In this document: piece by piece, positions 61,535 to 64,000 of the stretch
Layout of the letters: each line of letters starts with the position of its first letter
Numbering within the stretch: position 1 is the first letter of the stretch
Assembly (NCBI RefSeq): GCF_000210075.1
Contig: NC_021017.1
Coordinates: 1,313,007-1,377,006, forward strand
DNA from: Bacteroides xylanisolvens XB1A
GTDB lineage: Bacteria > Bacteroidota > Bacteroidia > Bacteroidales > Bacteroidaceae
Direction: 5' to 3'
DNA length: 64,000 nucleotides
Translations under genes and position numbers: made by a program
Notes under the pieces: model-generated
The model's database searches: none
Told to the model about the DNA's origin: nothing
What the model saw: only the letters and a program-made list of their open reading frames with translations

Positions 61535-63906
61535 TGAAATTAAAATGGATAGGTAGCCTGTTGATTCTGGCAGGTGTTGTAGGGTGCAAAACACCTGATC
61601 GTCCCAATCTGGTAGAGTATGTGAATCCTAATATTGGAACTGTACATAGTCGTTGGTTTTTCTATACTCCGGCTGCGGAGCCTTTTGGAATGGCTAAACT
61701 GGGAGCTTCTACCAATGGAACTTACGGTAATAATCAAGGATGGGAAGCTATTGGTTATGAAGATAATCATACTTCGATTGATGGCTTTCCTTGCTTACAT
61801 GAGTTTCAGATAGGAGGAATTTCACTGATGCCTGTAACGGGAGAAGTAAAAACAAATCCCGGAAAACTGGAAGACCCCGATAAAGGTTTCCGTTCCCGCT
61901 TTGATAAGAAAGATGAAACGGCGCGTCCGGGATATTACTCTGTATTATTAAAGGATTACCAGGTAAAGGCAGAACTTACTGCCACTGCTCGTGTCGGATT
62001 CCAGCGATATACTTTCCCGGAGACGGAAGCTGCTCATATTCTTTTGAATATTGGAAATCGTCAGGGAGAAAGTGGAGCTGTGCGTGATGCATATATCAAA
62101 CAGATAGATGGAAATACTATTGAAGGTTACGTGATTACGGAACCGGAATATGTGAAGAAATATCAAGCGGGTTCATCAGTAGCTATGTGTTTTTATGCAA
62201 AACTAGATCGTATTCCTGAATCGGTAGAGGTTTTTTATCAAGATAGTACTCTGAAAGCGGGAAATGAAATCAAAGGTGCAGGAGCTATTATGTGCCTGAA
62301 TTATAAAACGAAAAAAGATGATGTAGTAAATGTAAAGATCGGTTTGTCATATACTTCCATTGAAAATGCTAAACTGAATCTGGAAACGGAAGCGAAAGAC
62401 TTGACTTTTAATGAAGCTTTACAGTCAACTACGGATAAATGGAATGAATCCTTGGGACGTATTCTGGTTTCAGGAGGTACGGATGAAAGCAAAATCAAAT
62501 TTTATACAGGATTGTATCACGCTTTGTTGGGCAGAGGACTTGCTAGCGATGTTAATGGAGCTTATCCCAAAAATGATGGAACAGTAGGGCAGATACCTTT
62601 GGGAAAAGAAGGTAAGCCGATATATAATCATTATAATACGGATGCAGTTTGGGGGGCTTACTGGAACTTGACTTCTCTTTGGGCACTAGCTTATCCGGAA
62701 TACTACAATGGATTAGTTAACAGTCAGTTGCTGGTATACAAAGATGCTGGCTGGTTAGGTGATGGTATTGCTGCCAGTAGATATGTTTCGGGCGTAGGGA
62801 CAAATATGGTGAGTATTACCCTGGCAGGTGCATACAATAGTGGTATTCGTGATTTTGATGTTGAAACGGCTTATCAGGCAGCTTTAAAGAATGAATTAGG
62901 CTGGGAAGGCCGCATTGAGGGGGCAGGTAAGATGGATGTGAAGCAGTTTGTAGAAAGAGGATATGTACCTTATGAGAACAGTGTTCATTATGGCACACAT
63001 CCGGATGGCTCTACCTTTTCTGTTTCTCATACATTGGAATATTGCTTTAGTGCTTATGCTGTGGCGCAGTGGGCGAAAGCATTGGGGCATACGGATGATT
63101 ACAACCGTTTGATGGAATTATCAAGAGGATGGGAAAAACTATTTGATGATTCATTGAAACTGGTTCGTCCCAGAGTTCCTAACGGTGAGTTTATTGATAA
63201 CTTTAATCCGCTGGAGTCATGGAGAGGATTTCAGGAAGGAAATGCTGTACAATATACATTTTTTGTTCCTCAACATCCATATCGTTTGATTGAAAAAGTG
63301 GGTAAAGAGGAGGTTAATAATCGGTTGGATTCTATATTTACCGAAGCGCGTAAATCTATTTTTGGTGGCGGTAAGATAACTTATGCTTTTGCAGGTGTGG
63401 AGAGTCCTTACAATCATGGTAATCAGCCAAGTCTTCATATTCCTTGGTTGTTCAATTTCTCCGGTAAACCTTACCTGACACAGAAATGGACGCGCTTGAT
63501 TTGTGATGAGTTTTACGGAACAAACGGAGAGCATGGTTATGGCTACGGTCAGGATGAAGATCAGGGACAGTTGGGAGCCTGGTATGTGATGGCGGCAATG
63601 GGATTGTTCGATGTACAGGGCGGTTCTTGTGAACGACCGACTTTCCAGATTGGCAGTCCGTTGTTTGATAAGATTGAAATCAAACTTAGTCCGATGAATG
63701 CGACGGGAAAAACGTTTGTGATTGAAACGACTGGTAATACACCGGATGCCTATTATGTACAATCTGCTACGTTGAACGGTAAACCGCTGGAACAATGTTG
63801 GATGTACCGGGATGAACTCTATAAAGGTGGAACATTGAAACTCACAATGGGTAATCAACCGAATGAAAAATGGGGAGTGGAAAATCCGCCTCATTGTTCT
63901 GAATAA
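61531..63906 (+). CDS. GH92 family exo-alpha-mannosidase
   Basis: 791 aa lipoprotein (lipobox VVGC). Calcium-dependent exo-mannosidase that removes alpha-linked mannose side chains by inversion. N-terminal beta-sandwich (about 20-270: YVNPNIGTVHSRWFFYTPAAEPFGM) and an (alpha/alpha)6 catalytic domain: STFSVSHTLEYCFSAYAVAQWA (general acid Glu about residue 502) and GYGQDEDQGQLGAWYVMAAMGLF (base region about 673-680). Linkage (1,2, 1,3 or 1,4) cannot be told from the sequence. Last complete gene of the locus; ATG 61534 is an equal start. Confidence 0.94.
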   Translation: MMKLKWIGSLLILAGVVGCKTPDRPNLVEYVNPNIGTVHSRWFFYTPAAEPFGMAKLGASTNGTYGNNQGWEAIGYEDNHTSIDGFPCLHEFQIGGISLMPVTGEVKTNPGKLEDPDKGFRSRFDKKDETARPGYYSVLLKDYQVKAELTATARVGFQRYTFPETEAAHILLNIGNRQGESGAVRDAYIKQIDGNTIEGYVITEPEYVKKYQAGSSVAMCFYAKLDRIPESVEVFYQDSTLKAGNEIKGAGAIMCLNYKTKKDDVVNVKIGLSYTSIENAKLNLETEAKDLTFNEALQSTTDKWNESLGRILVSGGTDESKIKFYTGLYHALLGRGLASDVNGAYPKNDGTVGQIPLGKEGKPIYNHYNTDAVWGAYWNLTSLWALAYPEYYNGLVNSQLLVYKDAGWLGDGIAASRYVSGVGTNMVSITLAGAYNSGIRDFDVETAYQAALKNELGWEGRIEGAGKMDVKQFVERGYVPYENSVHYGTHPDGSTFSVSHTLEYCFSAYAVAQWAKALGHTDDYNRLMELSRGWEKLFDDSLKLVRPRVPNGEFIDNFNPLESWRGFQEGNAVQYTFFVPQHPYRLIEKVGKEEVNNRLDSIFTEARKSIFGGGKITYAFAGVESPYNHGNQPSLHIPWLFNFSGKPYLTQKWTRLICDEFYGTNGEHGYGYGQDEDQGQLGAWYVMAAMGLFDVQGGSCERPTFQIGSPLFDKIEIKLSPMNATGKTFVIETTGNTPDAYYVQSATLNGKPLEQCWMYRDELYKGGTLKLTMGNQPNEKWGVENPPHCSE

Positions 63907-63917
63907 ACAGCTTATTT

Positions 63918-63954
63918 ACCTCGGTGCCGATGTCGCTTGACAATGGCACCGGGG
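63918..63954 (+). terminator. Possible terminator after the GH92 gene
   Basis: CGGTGCC (63922-63928) pairs with GGCACCG (63945-63951) across a 16-base loop, within a larger near-complementary stretch. No T-run, so termination would be partial. Confidence 0.35.
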
Positions 63955-63985
63955 ATTCTACATTTTATAATATAGTGAGTTAAAC

Positions 63986-64000
63986 ATGAAAACACAAAAC
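63986..64000 (+). CDS. Start of a further gene, cut by the window edge
   Basis: ATG followed by AAAACACAAAAC (MKTQN), 79 bases after GH92 in the same direction and with a basic N-terminus suited to a signal peptide. Only five codons are visible, so no product can be named. Confidence 0.35.

Noticed and set aside
1..64000. CRISPR arrays, insertion sequences, rRNA genes
   Set aside because: No spaced repeat array, no transposase frame and no rRNA sequence seen anywhere in the window.

Overview
The window is chromosomal DNA of a gut Bacteroides species. The evidence is the promoter style (-7 element TAnnTTTG, often with TTTG about 19-20 bases upstream), abundant lipoproteins, a SusC/SusD polysaccharide utilisation locus, the fused fucose-salvage enzyme Fkp, HU-HIG-type DNA-binding proteins and the DUF4248 and BT4734-like/VirE families. 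The species cannot be fixed from the sequence alone.

Layout. 1-8442: housekeeping genes (class II ribonucleotide reductase, nitroreductase, dnaA, an MCE protein with a cell-wall amidase, a BASS-type transporter). 8489-13916: small lipoproteins, a decayed DUF1016/YhcG-type gene carrying two perfect palindromes, a YD-repeat-like lipoprotein, a MmcQ/YjbR protein and a TPM-domain membrane protein. 14002-18176: a compact accessory cassette (HU-like gene, divergent VirE-like primase/helicase gene and DinD-like gene) bounded at both outer ends by mirrored three-site repeat arrays. 18228-36900: core genes (namZ-type muramidase, HD hydrolase, lptD, asnA-ung, tRNA-Arg, fkp, a HAD phosphatase, several lipoproteins, the lysS-gpsA-pgi operon, a MATE pump). 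36890-43501: an AraC regulator divergent from a three-gene RND efflux operon.

43525-49445 is a second accessory region: DUF4248, two HU-like genes sharing an unusual promoter element, a DUF3791/DUF3990 toxin-antitoxin-like operon, a 22-bp iteron array, a highly structured non-coding RNA whose terminator ends directly on the start codon of a MerR-HTH/sigma-like/alpha-CTD-like protein, and a hipBA pair. This RNA-protein pair is the most promising candidate for an undescribed system.

49448-64000 is an alpha-mannan utilisation locus: GntR/UTRA repressor, mannose-6-phosphate isomerase-like enzyme, ROK sugar kinase, SusC, SusD, a SusE-like surface lipoprotein, two GH76 endo-alpha-1,6-mannanases and a GH92 alpha-mannosidase. 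Surface mannanases would cut the mannan, SusCD would import the fragments, GH92 would release mannose, and ROK plus isomerase would feed it to glycolysis. Three copies of a TATGTATGAACAT site in the GntR-isomerase-ROK part suggest direct GntR control instead of the usual hybrid two-component system.
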